A DNA stretch of 36,530 bases from an uncultured Pelagibacteraceae bacterium (GTDB lineage Bacteria; Pseudomonadota; Alphaproteobacteria; Pelagibacterales; Pelagibacteraceae): contig CACGET010000002.1 in assembly GCA_902572155.1 (NCBI GenBank), positions 1-36,530 on the forward strand, written 5' to 3'. A model generated the notes under the pieces. That model did not search any database, was not told where the DNA came from, and was given only the letters and a program-made list of their open reading frames with translations. Position 1 is the stretch's first letter. Each line of letters begins with the position of its first letter. Of the stretch, positions 27,728-36,092 are shown in pieces. Made by a program: the position numbers and the translations under genes.

Positions 27728-28894
27728 ATGGAAATCCCAAAAAGTTTTTTAGGCTACAAAAGAGAGAATGGAAGAGCAGGAACCAGAAATCATGTAATTA
27801 TTCTTCCAGTTGATGATATTTCAAATGCATGTGCTGAAGCGGTAGCAAATAATATCAAAGGAACAATTGCGCTCCCACACTCATATGGAAGATTGCAATT
27901 TGGTGCTGATTTAGAATTGCACTTTAGAACTATGATAGGAACTGGATGCAACCCAAATGTAGCTGCAGTAGTAGTAATTGGAATTGAGCCTAAATGGACA
28001 AAAAAAATTGTAGATGGAATTGCTAAAACTGGAAAACCAGTAGAAGGATTTCATATAGAACGTACCGGAGATATTGGAACTACAATGAAAGCTTCTAAAA
28101 AAGCTCAAGAATTTGTTATGTGGGCATCTGAAAAACAAAGAGAAGAATGTCCTTTAAGTGATTTATGGATATCAGTTAAGTGTGGAGAGTCAGACACAAC
28201 ATCGGGGTTAGCAGCTAATCCAACAGTTGGAAATTTAATGGATAAACTTGAGCCTCTTGGAGTTCATTTATGTTTTGGTGAAACTTCTGAACTTACAGGT
28301 GCTGAAAATGTTTGTGCAAAAAGAGGTGCAACTCCAGAAGCATCTGAAAAATTTATGAAGACTTGGAATTCTTACAATGATTTTATTTTAAAAGAAGCAA
28401 CAGACGATCTATCAGAAAGTCAACCTACAGCTGGAAATATAGCTGGAGGATTAACTACAATTGAAGAAAAAGCTTTTGGAAACTTTCAAAAAATAGGAAA
28501 TTGTAAATTCATTGATGTCTTAGAACCAGCAGAAGAGCCAACAAAAGGAAAAGGCTTGTACTTTATGGATACTTCCTCAGCGGCAGCGGAATGTGTTACT
28601 TTACAAGCTGCAGCTGGATTTAATATTCATCTTTTTCCAACGGGTCAAGGAAATATAGTTGGAAATCCAATTGAACCAGTTATTAAACTAACAGCTAACC
28701 CTTTGACTGTAAAAGGAATGGGCGAACATATTGATTGTGATGTATCAAAAATACTTACAAGAGAAATGAATATGTCTCAAGCTGGTGATGAATTGATAAA
28801 ATCTACATTAAGGGTAGCCAACGGTAGATTAACTTGCGCTGAAGCTTTAGGTCACAAAGAATTTGTAATGACCAAACTTTATAGAAGTGCTTAA
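27728..28894 (+). CDS. suyB: (2R)-3-sulfolactate sulfo-lyase, beta subunit
   Basis: SuyB is the large catalytic subunit of the sulfo-lyase. The 388-residue product belongs to the UxaA C-terminal family: [19 protein letters not shown] opening, [48 protein letters not shown], and [20 protein letters not shown], with cysteines and histidines suitable for an iron site. It follows suyA after four bases. Related altronate and galactarate dehydratases share this fold, so substrate assignment rests on the split SuyA/SuyB form and context (xsc, suyZ, tauE, apr genes). Confidence 0.85.
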   Translation: MEIPKSFLGYKRENGRAGTRNHVIILPVDDISNACAEAVANNIKGTIALPHSYGRLQFGADLELHFRTMIGTGCNPNVAAVVVIGIEPKWTKKIVDGIAKTGKPVEGFHIERTGDIGTTMKASKKAQEFVMWASEKQREECPLSDLWISVKCGESDTTSGLAANPTVGNLMDKLEPLGVHLCFGETSELTGAENVCAKRGATPEASEKFMKTWNSYNDFILKEATDDLSESQPTAGNIAGGLTTIEEKAFGNFQKIGNCKFIDVLEPAEEPTKGKGLYFMDTSSAAAECVTLQAAAGFNIHLFPTGQGNIVGNPIEPVIKLTANPLTVKGMGEHIDCDVSKILTREMNMSQAGDELIKSTLRVANGRLTCAEALGHKEFVMTKLYRSA

Positions 28895-28911
28895 AAAAAT
28901 TTAATATAATC

Positions 28912-29985
28912 ATGAGTTACAAACAATGCCTGGTAGTAGTACCTGGAATTGTTCTTGCATTTGTTCTTTATACAATTTCACAAGGTTTTAATAATATTCT
29001 TGGTATTGAACTTTTAGGTTATGACAAAAGTCCAATTTCAACTGCTATGTTTGCAATTTTATTTGGAATGTTATTGGGAAACATCTTTAAAATAAGAGAG
29101 AGTTTTATTAAAGGTTTAGATTTTACACAATCATATATATTAAAACTTGGAATTATTTGTCTTGGCATACAGCTTAAACCATTTGAATTTTTAGAATTTG
29201 GTGCAATTGCAATCCCTTTAATAGTGATCTGTATAGTAAGTGTTTTATTGGTTATTAAACTTCTCATCAAAAAACTTAAGATACCAACTAGAATGGCTTA
29301 CTTAATATCTATTGGCAGCACAGTGTGTGGAACTACTGCAATCATGGCGACTGCGCCTGTGATAAAAGCAAATAAAAATGAGGTTTCATATGCTATTGCA
29401 AACATTACTTTATTTGGAATTCTGTCGATGTTGATTTATCCGTATTTTGCAAATTTTTATTTTGATGGAAATTCCTTATTTATAGGTCTATTTTTAGGAA
29501 CATCAATTCACGAAACATCACAAGTTGCTGCTGCTGGGCTAATCTATGATCAACAATTCAATAGTCCTGAAACATTAAATATAGCAACAATCACTAAATT
29601 AATAAGAAACACTTTTTTGGTAATTATGATTCCATTATTTGCATTTTTATATAATAGAAACACTGCTAAGGGGCAAAACTACTCAATTATTAAGATTTTT
29701 CCTTATTTTGTTTTAGGTTTTGTGGCAATGATAATTTTTAGAAATTTAGGTGATCAAGCATTTTTTAACTCAAATAATGAAATTTGGCTAAGTACAGTTG
29801 AAAATATTAAATTGTTTTCAAAAATATTTTTAACAATGGCGATGGCTGCTATAGGACTATCAACCAATCTTAATGACATTAAAAAAATGGGCTATAAACC
29901 TTTTATGGTAGGATTCATTGGAATGGCAACAGTTGGTATTATCAGTATTTTAACTATAGAATTTTATATATATTATTTATTTTAA
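28912..29985 (+). CDS. suyZ: Putative sulfate exporter (YeiH/PSE family)
   Basis: This 357-residue membrane protein has about ten hydrophobic helices and the YeiH/PSE signatures: FAILFGMLLGNIF, LKLGIICLGIQLKPFEF, GSTVCGTTAIMATAPVIKA and LGTSIHETSQVAAAGLIY. Some sulfolactate- and cysteate-degrading bacteria encode a member of this family (SuyZ) next to suyAB and are thought to export sulfate with it. Here it follows suyB after 17 bases and so is probably in the same transcript. Its stop overlaps the convergent tauE stop by four bases. Confidence 0.82.
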   Translation: MSYKQCLVVVPGIVLAFVLYTISQGFNNILGIELLGYDKSPISTAMFAILFGMLLGNIFKIRESFIKGLDFTQSYILKLGIICLGIQLKPFEFLEFGAIAIPLIVICIVSVLLVIKLLIKKLKIPTRMAYLISIGSTVCGTTAIMATAPVIKANKNEVSYAIANITLFGILSMLIYPYFANFYFDGNSLFIGLFLGTSIHETSQVAAAGLIYDQQFNSPETLNIATITKLIRNTFLVIMIPLFAFLYNRNTAKGQNYSIIKIFPYFVLGFVAMIIFRNLGDQAFFNSNNEIWLSTVENIKLFSKIFLTMAMAAIGLSTNLNDIKKMGYKPFMVGFIGMATVGIISILTIEFYIYYLF

Positions 29986-31061
29986 GATTTAACAGCCATC
30001 TTTTTTTTAAAATTAGCAACAAAACGTCTTATGAAGGCTGCGGCTACACCTAAAAAAACTGCAAACATAATTGAAAACAAACCATAGAAAAATGGCATCT
30101 CTTCAGAAAATTTTTGAATAAATAATGAGAAAAAATTTAAATCTGCATCAAGAACTTTATCAATTTTTAAATCTGAGTGTTCTGCAAAAAAAGTATCGTA
30201 TGCAATTGCAATACCAACAACTAATAAAAGAATAGCTAATAAAGCTCTAAGTCCACTACTATTTACTTTTTCTCCTAATTTTTGTCCAACTTGAACACCG
30301 ATAATAGATCCAACAACAAGCATAAAAACTAACATTAAATCAATCGATCCATAGTTAAAAGAATGAAGAAATGTGACTATGACGCTGACAAAGATAGTTA
30401 CAAATAAGGAAGTTCCTGGAACTAGTTTTGTTGGCATTTTAATTATATAAATCATAGCAGGCACTAAAATAAAAGCACCACCTATACCCATTATTGCAGC
30501 AATAAAACCTACTACAAAACCAATTATAATTGGAGTAAAAGCACTTTCATATAATTTAGATTTAGGAAATCTCATTCTAAATGGAAGACCATGTATCCAA
30601 TAATGAACGTGCAATTTTTTTTTCTCCATAAGATTTCTTTTTGCTTTATCAATTTCACCAAGACTCTCCACCAACATCAGTGTTCCAATAATTGCTAAAA
30701 TATACATATAAGCTAAAGAGATAACGGTATCAATTTTACCTAAATCTTGAAAATAAGTAAAAGTATAGATACCAATAGAAGTTCCAATTACACCGCCCAC
30801 AACAATCATAAGTCCCATTTTGTAATCAAGAGTATCTTTTAAATAATGTGTTGTGGATCCTGAAACTGATGTGGCTAAAATATTGTTTGCTTCATTTGCA
30901 ACTGCATAAGCAGGAGGAACTCCTAAGAATATTAAAAAAGGTGTCATTAAAAAACCACCTCCAACTCCAAATAATCCAGAGAGAACTCCAACTATTGCAC
31001 TCAACATTAAAATTTCTATGGGATTAACAAATACTTGAGCTATAGGTAAAAATACTTCCAT
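29982..31061 (-). CDS. tauE: TauE/SafE family sulfite/anion exporter
   Basis: The 359-residue protein has the two-repeat TauE/SafE (formerly DUF81) pattern. SGLFGVGGGFLMTPFLIF is near residues 28-45, and the second copy AAIMGIGGAFILVPAMIYII is near 190-210. It has eight or nine membrane helices and a basic insert in the middle. Members such as TauE are implicated in exporting sulfite or sulfoacetate during C2 sulfonate degradation. It is the last gene after aprM-aprB-aprA on the same strand and converges with suyZ, so both anion exporters sit back to back. Confidence 0.82.
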   Translation of the reverse strand: MEVFLPIAQVFVNPIEILMLSAIVGVLSGLFGVGGGFLMTPFLIFLGVPPAYAVANEANNILATSVSGSTTHYLKDTLDYKMGLMIVVGGVIGTSIGIYTFTYFQDLGKIDTVISLAYMYILAIIGTLMLVESLGEIDKAKRNLMEKKKLHVHYWIHGLPFRMRFPKSKLYESAFTPIIIGFVVGFIAAIMGIGGAFILVPAMIYIIKMPTKLVPGTSLFVTIFVSVIVTFLHSFNYGSIDLMLVFMLVVGSIIGVQVGQKLGEKVNSSGLRALLAILLLVVGIAIAYDTFFAEHSDLKIDKVLDADLNFFSLFIQKFSEEMPFFYGLFSIMFAVFLGVAAAFIRRFVANFKKKMAVKS

Positions 31062-31089
31062 AATTGATTAAATGCTGTTTAAAAACAAC

Positions 31090-31224
31090 TTAGTTAAAAG
31101 TGATAAAAGTTCCAACTAAAATAACACCCCAATAAGCTAAAAGACTTATACATATTCCAGTTTTAATTAAAGTATTTTTGAAGTTTGATATATTTTTATG
31201 AATTTTTAACTTAGAAAGTAACAT
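31090..31224 (-). CDS. Micro-ORF, single membrane helix (44 residues)
   Basis: The frame encodes MLLSKLKIHKNISNFKNTLI followed by KTGICISLLAYWGVILVGTF and ITFN. There is one clear membrane helix of about 20 residues preceded by a basic N-terminus, so an Nin-Cout topology is expected. A strong promoter-like sequence (TTGACA, 16 bases, TATCAC) ends eight bases before the ATG and predicts a leaderless start. It lies in the 226-base gap between the 116-residue gene and tauE. No family recognised. Confidence 0.45.
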   Translation of the reverse strand: MLLSKLKIHKNISNFKNTLIKTGICISLLAYWGVILVGTFITFN

Positions 31225-31231
31225 TTATCCC

Positions 31232-31259
31232 GTGATACACCCATAAGGGGATTTGTCAA
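31232..31259 (-). promoter_or_regulatory. Candidate internal promoter for the micro-ORF and tauE
   Basis: On the minus strand a perfect TTGACA (31254-31259) is followed by 16 bases and TATCAC (31232-31237). The spacer holds CCC-TTAT-GGG, an unusually GC-rich patch for this region. It would let tauE be expressed apart from aprMBA. Confidence 0.45.
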
Positions 31260-31287
31260 ATAAATTTTGAATTTAAAATTATTTTTT

Positions 31288-31638
31288 TTAATAGATCGTA
31301 GCCCCAAAAACTTTTACCACATTATCCTCAACACCAAGAACTAAACGCCCAAGGAATTCTCCTGAAATTTCTTTATTGGTTTGTCTAATAAGGACAGTGA
31401 TGTGTACTCCTCTTCTTAAGCAACCGAATGGCTCAAAGGTTTCATGAAGATTTGTGATTATCTTGTTGTTAGCCCATTGTTTACCAAGTTCTACTTCATT
31501 TGCTCCAAAAAGCATTTGAGTTGAAAAATCTTTTGTAAAACCACCGTAATCTTTAAGATTAGATGACCTAACTAGATTCTCCCATATTGGTTTAGCTAAT
31601 TCAAATACTTCATCGTCAGTTTTTGATAAAATATCCAT
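31288..31638 (-). CDS. Uncharacterised protein linked to aprA
   Basis: The 116-residue soluble protein has no signal peptide or membrane helix. The N-terminal half is helical and acidic (DDEVFELAKPIWENLVRSSN). The C-terminal half is beta-like and contains the single cysteine in HETFEPFGCLRRGVHITVLI, then GEFLGRLVLGVEDNVVKVFG. It starts 20 bases after the aprA stop and is clearly in the apr transcript. I do not recognise a family. A role in sulfite oxidation or APS reductase assembly is an inference from position only. Confidence 0.85.
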   Translation of the reverse strand: MDILSKTDDEVFELAKPIWENLVRSSNLKDYGGFTKDFSTQMLFGANEVELGKQWANNKIITNLHETFEPFGCLRRGVHITVLIRQTNKEISGEFLGRLVLGVEDNVVKVFGATIY

Positions 31639-31658
31639 TAAATTTACTTAAAATTTGA

Positions 31659-33518
31659 TTAAGATGCTTTTTTCTTCTCGTTCTCGTCTACTATATGGTA
31701 CACAGGGACTTTCTCCATACTAAACTTACCAGTTTTTGGATCTCTTCTAGAAACTGTTAAACAGTGCCAATTATCATCATCTAGTTTCATATGATCTCCA
31801 CGATAATAGTAACCTGGCCATCTAGTCTCTTCCCTAAACATAGTATGTTCTGTTACACATTGAGAAGTTATAGCTCTATGCTTAAGCTCCCAAGCTCTCA
31901 TTAATTGGTGATAATCCTCTGCTCCAACATTTTCAAGGTCTTCTTCTAGCCAAGCTAACAGTTCTAGGCCTCTTTTAAGCATATTTGCGTTTGTCATGTA
32001 ATTTGTTGCTATACCACCTACATATTCATCCATAATTCTTTGTAAACGTTGTAAGCCTTGAATTGGAGATATGTAACTTGGAGAAACTGTTCCTCCAGTA
32101 ATCTCGTTTTGAGCCACTGTATATGTTTCTAATGGTTTGTAGACTTTTGTCTTGAAATCTTCGCATTGTTTGTCTGAAACCTTTAAACCTTCAGCTTTTT
32201 TATCTTCTATATATTTAACCGCTGCTTTTGCTGCCAGTCTACCTTCTGTAAAAGATCCTGATGAAAACTTATGTGCACTACCACCAACTGTATCTCCAGC
32301 ACCAAATAAACCATCAATTGTCAGCATTCTGTTATAACCCCAGAAATATTCTGGTGGAGATAGATCTTCAGGACCACTAACCCATGCCCCAGAACATGTA
32401 GCATGTGAGCCCATAACATATGGCTCAGAAGTTGTAAGTTCTGGATTTGTGTATTTAGGATCTATATTTTGAGAAGCCCAAACTACAGCCTGACCTACAG
32501 TCATTCCTAAGAAATTTTCCCAACCAACTGTTTCTAAATGTGGATCTTGAAAAGCTTCAGTAGTAACCATATGAATTGGTCCACCACCTGCCATAGTTTC
32601 TTGAATAAATGCATGATTTCTTAAACAAGTCGGTGTTGGATGATGATCAATATATTCTCCCACCAATTCTTTTGTTTGATCATACCATTTTTTTTCATAG
32701 TTCTCACCATTGGCGTTTTGAGTATAAGTTTTTAAATGTAAAAAATAGGCTCCAACTGGACCATATCCATCTTTAAATCTACATAAAACAATTCTATTTT
32801 CCATTTGAGTCATTTTTGCTCCAGCAGCAATAGGTAATGCATAAGCTGAACCATTACTCCAAGGTGCATACCAGGTTCTTCCCATTCCTTCGCCAACAGC
32901 TCTAGGTTTAAATATGTGAGAAGCACCTCCAGCTGCAACTATCACTGCTTTTGCTCTAAAGACATGAAAATCTCCAGTTCTCATATTAAATCCGACTGCT
33001 CCGCCTACTCTATTTTCTTGGGCCTCATCCATTAAGAGATGAGTTATCATAATTCTGTTGTATATTTTATCTGCTGATTTTTTTGCTGCTTCAGCAACAA
33101 TTGGTTTATAACTTTCACCATGAATCATTATCTGCCATTTACCCTCTCTAAGATATCTGCCAGTCTCCTCATTTTTCATCATAGGAAGACCCCACTCATC
33201 AAACATATGAACAGTTGAGTCTACATGACGAGCCATATCATAACCTAAATCCTCTCTTACCATTCCCATCAAGTCATTTCGTGCATATCGCACATGATCC
33301 TCAGGTTGGTTTTCACCCCATTGCATTCCCATGTAACAGTTTATTGCATAAAGACCTTGGGCAACCGCACCACTTCTATCTATATTAGCTTTTTCAACAC
33401 AGATAATTTTCATGTCTCTACCCCAGTGTCTAGCTTCAAAGGTTGCACCAGTACCAGCCATACCACCACCAACTACTAAGACATCACAATCTTCATAATG
33501 AGTTTTATGCTTAGCCAT
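31659..33518 (-). CDS. aprA: Adenylylsulfate reductase, alpha subunit
   Basis: AprA is the FAD-containing catalytic subunit of dissimilatory APS reductase. In aerobes it is thought to run in reverse, making adenylylsulfate from sulfite and AMP. The 619-residue product opens with the FAD-binding DVLVVGGGMAGTGATFEARHW. It shows QGLYAINCYMG, ENRIVLCRFKDGYGPVGAYF, ATCSGAWVSGPED, GLFGAGDTVGGSAHKFSSGS, and a C-terminal capping segment with WPGYYYRGDH, all typical of AprA. It overlaps the aprB stop by one base (TAATG). The absence of qmo genes and presence of aprM suit the sulfite-oxidising type. Confidence 0.95.
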   Translation of the reverse strand: MAKHKTHYEDCDVLVVGGGMAGTGATFEARHWGRDMKIICVEKANIDRSGAVAQGLYAINCYMGMQWGENQPEDHVRYARNDLMGMVREDLGYDMARHVDSTVHMFDEWGLPMMKNEETGRYLREGKWQIMIHGESYKPIVAEAAKKSADKIYNRIMITHLLMDEAQENRVGGAVGFNMRTGDFHVFRAKAVIVAAGGASHIFKPRAVGEGMGRTWYAPWSNGSAYALPIAAGAKMTQMENRIVLCRFKDGYGPVGAYFLHLKTYTQNANGENYEKKWYDQTKELVGEYIDHHPTPTCLRNHAFIQETMAGGGPIHMVTTEAFQDPHLETVGWENFLGMTVGQAVVWASQNIDPKYTNPELTTSEPYVMGSHATCSGAWVSGPEDLSPPEYFWGYNRMLTIDGLFGAGDTVGGSAHKFSSGSFTEGRLAAKAAVKYIEDKKAEGLKVSDKQCEDFKTKVYKPLETYTVAQNEITGGTVSPSYISPIQGLQRLQRIMDEYVGGIATNYMTNANMLKRGLELLAWLEEDLENVGAEDYHQLMRAWELKHRAITSQCVTEHTMFREETRWPGYYYRGDHMKLDDDNWHCLTVSRRDPKTGKFSMEKVPVYHIVDENEKKKAS

Positions 33519-33988
33519 TAATAGTAGACTCCTTTTTTAAAAGTTTCTTTTGGAACAGAGGGTAATTCTCCATCTATATTTAATCCCTCTGGTTCGGAAT
33601 ATAATCTTTGTGAATTAATTTCACCTTGTTTTATTTTTTCACCTTCAGCAAGTTTTGGAATAAATTTTCCCCAAGGTTTTGTAGTAATTGGAGAAACAAA
33701 ATCTTTTTCTGTTCCATTTCGAAATTTAATTTTCCATGAAATAGTGCCTTTCTCCTCTTCTCTTCTTACTCGAACACTATGACCCATTGGAGCAAAATCA
33801 GCATAACCTCTTACATCAATTGCATGATTAGGACATGCTTTCACGCATGAATAACATTCCCAACAAAAATTTGGTTCTATATTTTTTGCACGTCTAATAT
33901 TTTCATCAATATGCATTATATCTGATGGACAAATATCCACGCAATGACCACAGCCATCACATCTAGTCATATATACAAATGTTGACAT
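33518..33988 (-). CDS. aprB: Adenylylsulfate reductase, beta subunit
   Basis: AprB is the iron-sulfur partner that conducts electrons between AprA and the membrane. The 156-residue product has two [4Fe-4S] ferredoxin motifs, Cys10, 13, 16 and 20 in CDGCGHCVDIC and Cys42, 45, 48 and 52 in CWECYSCVKAC. They are followed by the APS-reductase-specific segment NHAIDVRGYADFAPMGHSVR and a beta tail, SWKIKFRNGTEKDF. Size and order are normal for aprB. It precedes aprA with a one-base overlap and lies 34 bases after aprM. Confidence 0.96.
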   Translation of the reverse strand: MSTFVYMTRCDGCGHCVDICPSDIMHIDENIRRAKNIEPNFCWECYSCVKACPNHAIDVRGYADFAPMGHSVRVRREEEKGTISWKIKFRNGTEKDFVSPITTKPWGKFIPKLAEGEKIKQGEINSQRLYSEPEGLNIDGELPSVPKETFKKGVYY

Positions 33989-34022
33989 ATTTTAATTTTC
34001 TCCTTCTATATTATTTAACATA

Positions 34023-34817
34023 TTAATAGTGTTTTGGCTCTTCTCTTTTTATACCTAGGCCAAATTGCTCAGGTGCATCAGCAGGTGGTGGTAAATTATC
34101 TCTTGATCCATCAGCTTCTGCTAGATTTTTTTGAATTGCTGCTCCAGGTTTATAAAACATATGTGCAAATTTGGACCAGTACACTCCTCCAAATAAAACT
34201 AAATTTGAAAGAACATAAAGTGCTAAAAATAAATATGATAATCCAAATTGACCATTAAATTGTGTATAAGACCAAAGCAAAGCAAAAGTTGAACAAGCTA
34301 ATAATGCTAAAACAAATAAATCTGCTTTAATAATTCTATACCAAGGGTGTGCTTCAGCAGAAACATCTACTCTTAAAAAAAACCAAAACCAATATCCTCC
34401 TAAACAAGTTAATATGGCACCCGCATGCCATAACATCGACCAAGTTGATGATGATGCTTTGTCTACACCAGTGTAACTAAAAATTAATACTGCAGTTGAA
34501 ATCCAAAACAATATAGTGCCATACATTCCCATGACATGTGAAAGTCTTCTTTTACCAAAACCAAGTTCTGAAGTTGTTCCAATATCATGAACAACAGTTT
34601 TAGCTATTATAGAAACTTTTTCACCTGAACCAATTTCTCTAGTAGCTTGAAGCTTTGCTTTTTTTGCATTGTTAAAAAAGTAAGTAATATTTTTGTGATG
34701 TATCATCTGAATGATAGTTCCCATTGCGATCAAAACTACCATAGCAATAATAAAACCTTGCATTGCTAAAGGAGATACTGTTTCAGCTAAAACAGAAAAT
34801 GGATTTAATTGTAACAT
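34023..34817 (-). CDS. aprM: APS reductase-associated membrane protein AprM
   Basis: AprM is a membrane protein encoded before aprBA in some sulfur-oxidising bacteria and proposed to link AprBA to the quinone pool in place of QmoABC. The 264-residue product has about five membrane helices. Histidines lie near helix ends (RRLSHVMGMYGTILFW, SMLWHAGAILTCLGGYW, SKFAHMFYKPG), suggesting but not proving haem b binding like NarI-type anchors. The soluble N-side loop (about residues 47-90) and the Pro-rich C-terminal tail face out of the membrane. It is the first gene of aprM-aprB-aprA, behind a good promoter match. Confidence 0.85.
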   Translation of the reverse strand: MLQLNPFSVLAETVSPLAMQGFIIAMVVLIAMGTIIQMIHHKNITYFFNNAKKAKLQATREIGSGEKVSIIAKTVVHDIGTTSELGFGKRRLSHVMGMYGTILFWISTAVLIFSYTGVDKASSSTWSMLWHAGAILTCLGGYWFWFFLRVDVSAEAHPWYRIIKADLFVLALLACSTFALLWSYTQFNGQFGLSYLFLALYVLSNLVLFGGVYWSKFAHMFYKPGAAIQKNLAEADGSRDNLPPPADAPEQFGLGIKREEPKHY

Positions 34818-34873
34818 ATTACCCTTATTCTAAATCTTTTTAATGATTTTTAAAGTTTTCTAATCTAGTTAAT

Positions 34874-34902
34874 TTTATAGTTCAACCCTAACAATCGGAC
34901 AA
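34874..34902 (-). promoter_or_regulatory. Candidate promoter of aprM-aprB-aprA
   Basis: The minus strand has TTGTCC (34897-34902), a 17-base spacer, and TATAAA (34874-34879), matching sigma-70 consensus at four and five of six positions. It sits in the 108-base gap between the HIT gene and aprM and would leave a leader of about 50 bases. Confidence 0.5.
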
Positions 34903-34925
34903 TTTGTCTTTAATAACAGCTAATA

Positions 34926-35321
34926 TTAACGTTTGTAGTGTTGTTTTTTAGGAATAACAGAGCGCACACCCCCTTGAGGATTGTCAACATCACCTTCCCT
35001 TCTAGGAATCAAGTGAATATGACAATGCATAATTGATTGACCAGCTGTTTTTTCTATATTAGAGCCAACATTAAATCCTTTAACAGTATTGTCTTTAATG
35101 ATAATTTCCTCTTTAACAATTTTAATTAACTCATTGCACGCAATCAATTCATTATTACTTAGATCAAAGTAGCTTTTAATATGTCTTTTAGGAATAATTA
35201 AACAATGATCATCTGAAACAGGATAGGTGTCATAACTTGCATAAGCTAAATCATTTTCATGAGCCACACCACTTTCTTTTATATTACAAAATAAACAAGG
35301 ATTGTTGGGGTCTCTTATCAT
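34926..35321 (-). CDS. HIT family nucleotide-binding protein
   Basis: This 131-residue protein has the histidine-triad core. NPCLFCNIKE at the start resembles the zinc-binding Cys pair of many HIT proteins, DHCLIIPKRHIKSYFDL follows, and the triad HCHIHLIPRR lies at residues 99-108 with His99, His101 and His103. HIT hydrolases act on nucleoside phosphoramidates and related nucleotides. It starts on the base after the class IV aminotransferase stop, so the two are in one transcript. Confidence 0.92.
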   Translation of the reverse strand: MIRDPNNPCLFCNIKESGVAHENDLAYASYDTYPVSDDHCLIIPKRHIKSYFDLSNNELIACNELIKIVKEEIIIKDNTVKGFNVGSNIEKTAGQSIMHCHIHLIPRREGDVDNPQGGVRSVIPKKQHYKR

Positions 35322-36092
35322 TTAATTATAATTAGGAGAATTTTTAATTGCTGCCAAATAATGTTTTAAGCATAATTTATAAAATTTTAAACTTTTTCTT
35401 TTCCAATTGATTTGGTTTATTGTTTTAACTGAAGTCACACCTTTACCAGAACCAATCAATATAATTTCATCATATTGTTTAATTGAATTAACAAAAATAT
35501 CTTTATTGATGATTTTCTTAATTTTTTTTCTAAAAAAATTATAAGTAATACCTTTGTAAAACTTATTTATTGGAGAATAAACTTTGTTATCTTTAACGAA
35601 TAGAAGGTTTGATGTTCCTGTTTCATAAATTTTTTTATTTGAACATAAACCAATGTCTGATTTTGAATTATCAAGTTTTGATAAGTGTTTTAAAATAGCC
35701 TTATATTTTAAATTTTTATATTCTGGTTTATCCCGCTTTAAATTAACTAATTTAAGATTAAAATTTAATTTTGGTTTAACTCGTTTTCTAAGGGAAATAG
35801 ACAAAGTCTTTTTATTAAGAGCTACACGTAGTAGATGATTATAATTCTTTTTTTTATTTAAATTTTTTCTAATTAATCTTAATATATCAGTTTTAATACT
35901 AACATTAGATATTTTGTAAATTTTTATAGATTTGATTAAGTTTTCTATATGCTTTTTGAAAAATAAAATTTTTGGTGGTTTGTTAAAAATCCACATTGTA
36001 GTGAAAACACCATGATCACCCCAAAGATCATTAAAATTGACCTCTTTTAGATCTTTAAGTCGATAGGATTTTTTTAATGAGTAAGTTACCAT
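35322..36092 (-). CDS. pabC: Class IV PLP aminotransferase, PabC-like
   Basis: PabC-type enzymes (aminodeoxychorismate lyase) convert aminodeoxychorismate to p-aminobenzoate for folate. The 256-residue product has the class IV layout. WGDHGVFTTM lies near residue 24, the likely PLP lysine is Lys131 in LKYKAILKHLSKLD, and IYETGTSNLLFV contains Glu157 and the phosphate-binding turn. KGITYNFFRKKI and GSGKGVTSVKTINQI follow. It overlaps the upstream amidotransferase gene by 38 bases, which supports the Pab assignment, though branched-chain or D-amino-acid aminotransferases share the fold. The product is strongly basic. Confidence 0.7.
   Translation of the reverse strand: MVTYSLKKSYRLKDLKEVNFNDLWGDHGVFTTMWIFNKPPKILFFKKHIENLIKSIKIYKISNVSIKTDILRLIRKNLNKKKNYNHLLRVALNKKTLSISLRKRVKPKLNFNLKLVNLKRDKPEYKNLKYKAILKHLSKLDNSKSDIGLCSNKKIYETGTSNLLFVKDNKVYSPINKFYKGITYNFFRKKIKKIINKDIFVNSIKQYDEIILIGSGKGVTSVKTINQINWKRKSLKFYKLCLKHYLAAIKNSPNYN

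Noticed and set aside
27439-28894. Altronate dehydratase (UxaA) as identity
   Set aside because: The two domains are separate genes, as in SuyAB, and the neighbours are sulfonate genes and not hexuronate genes.
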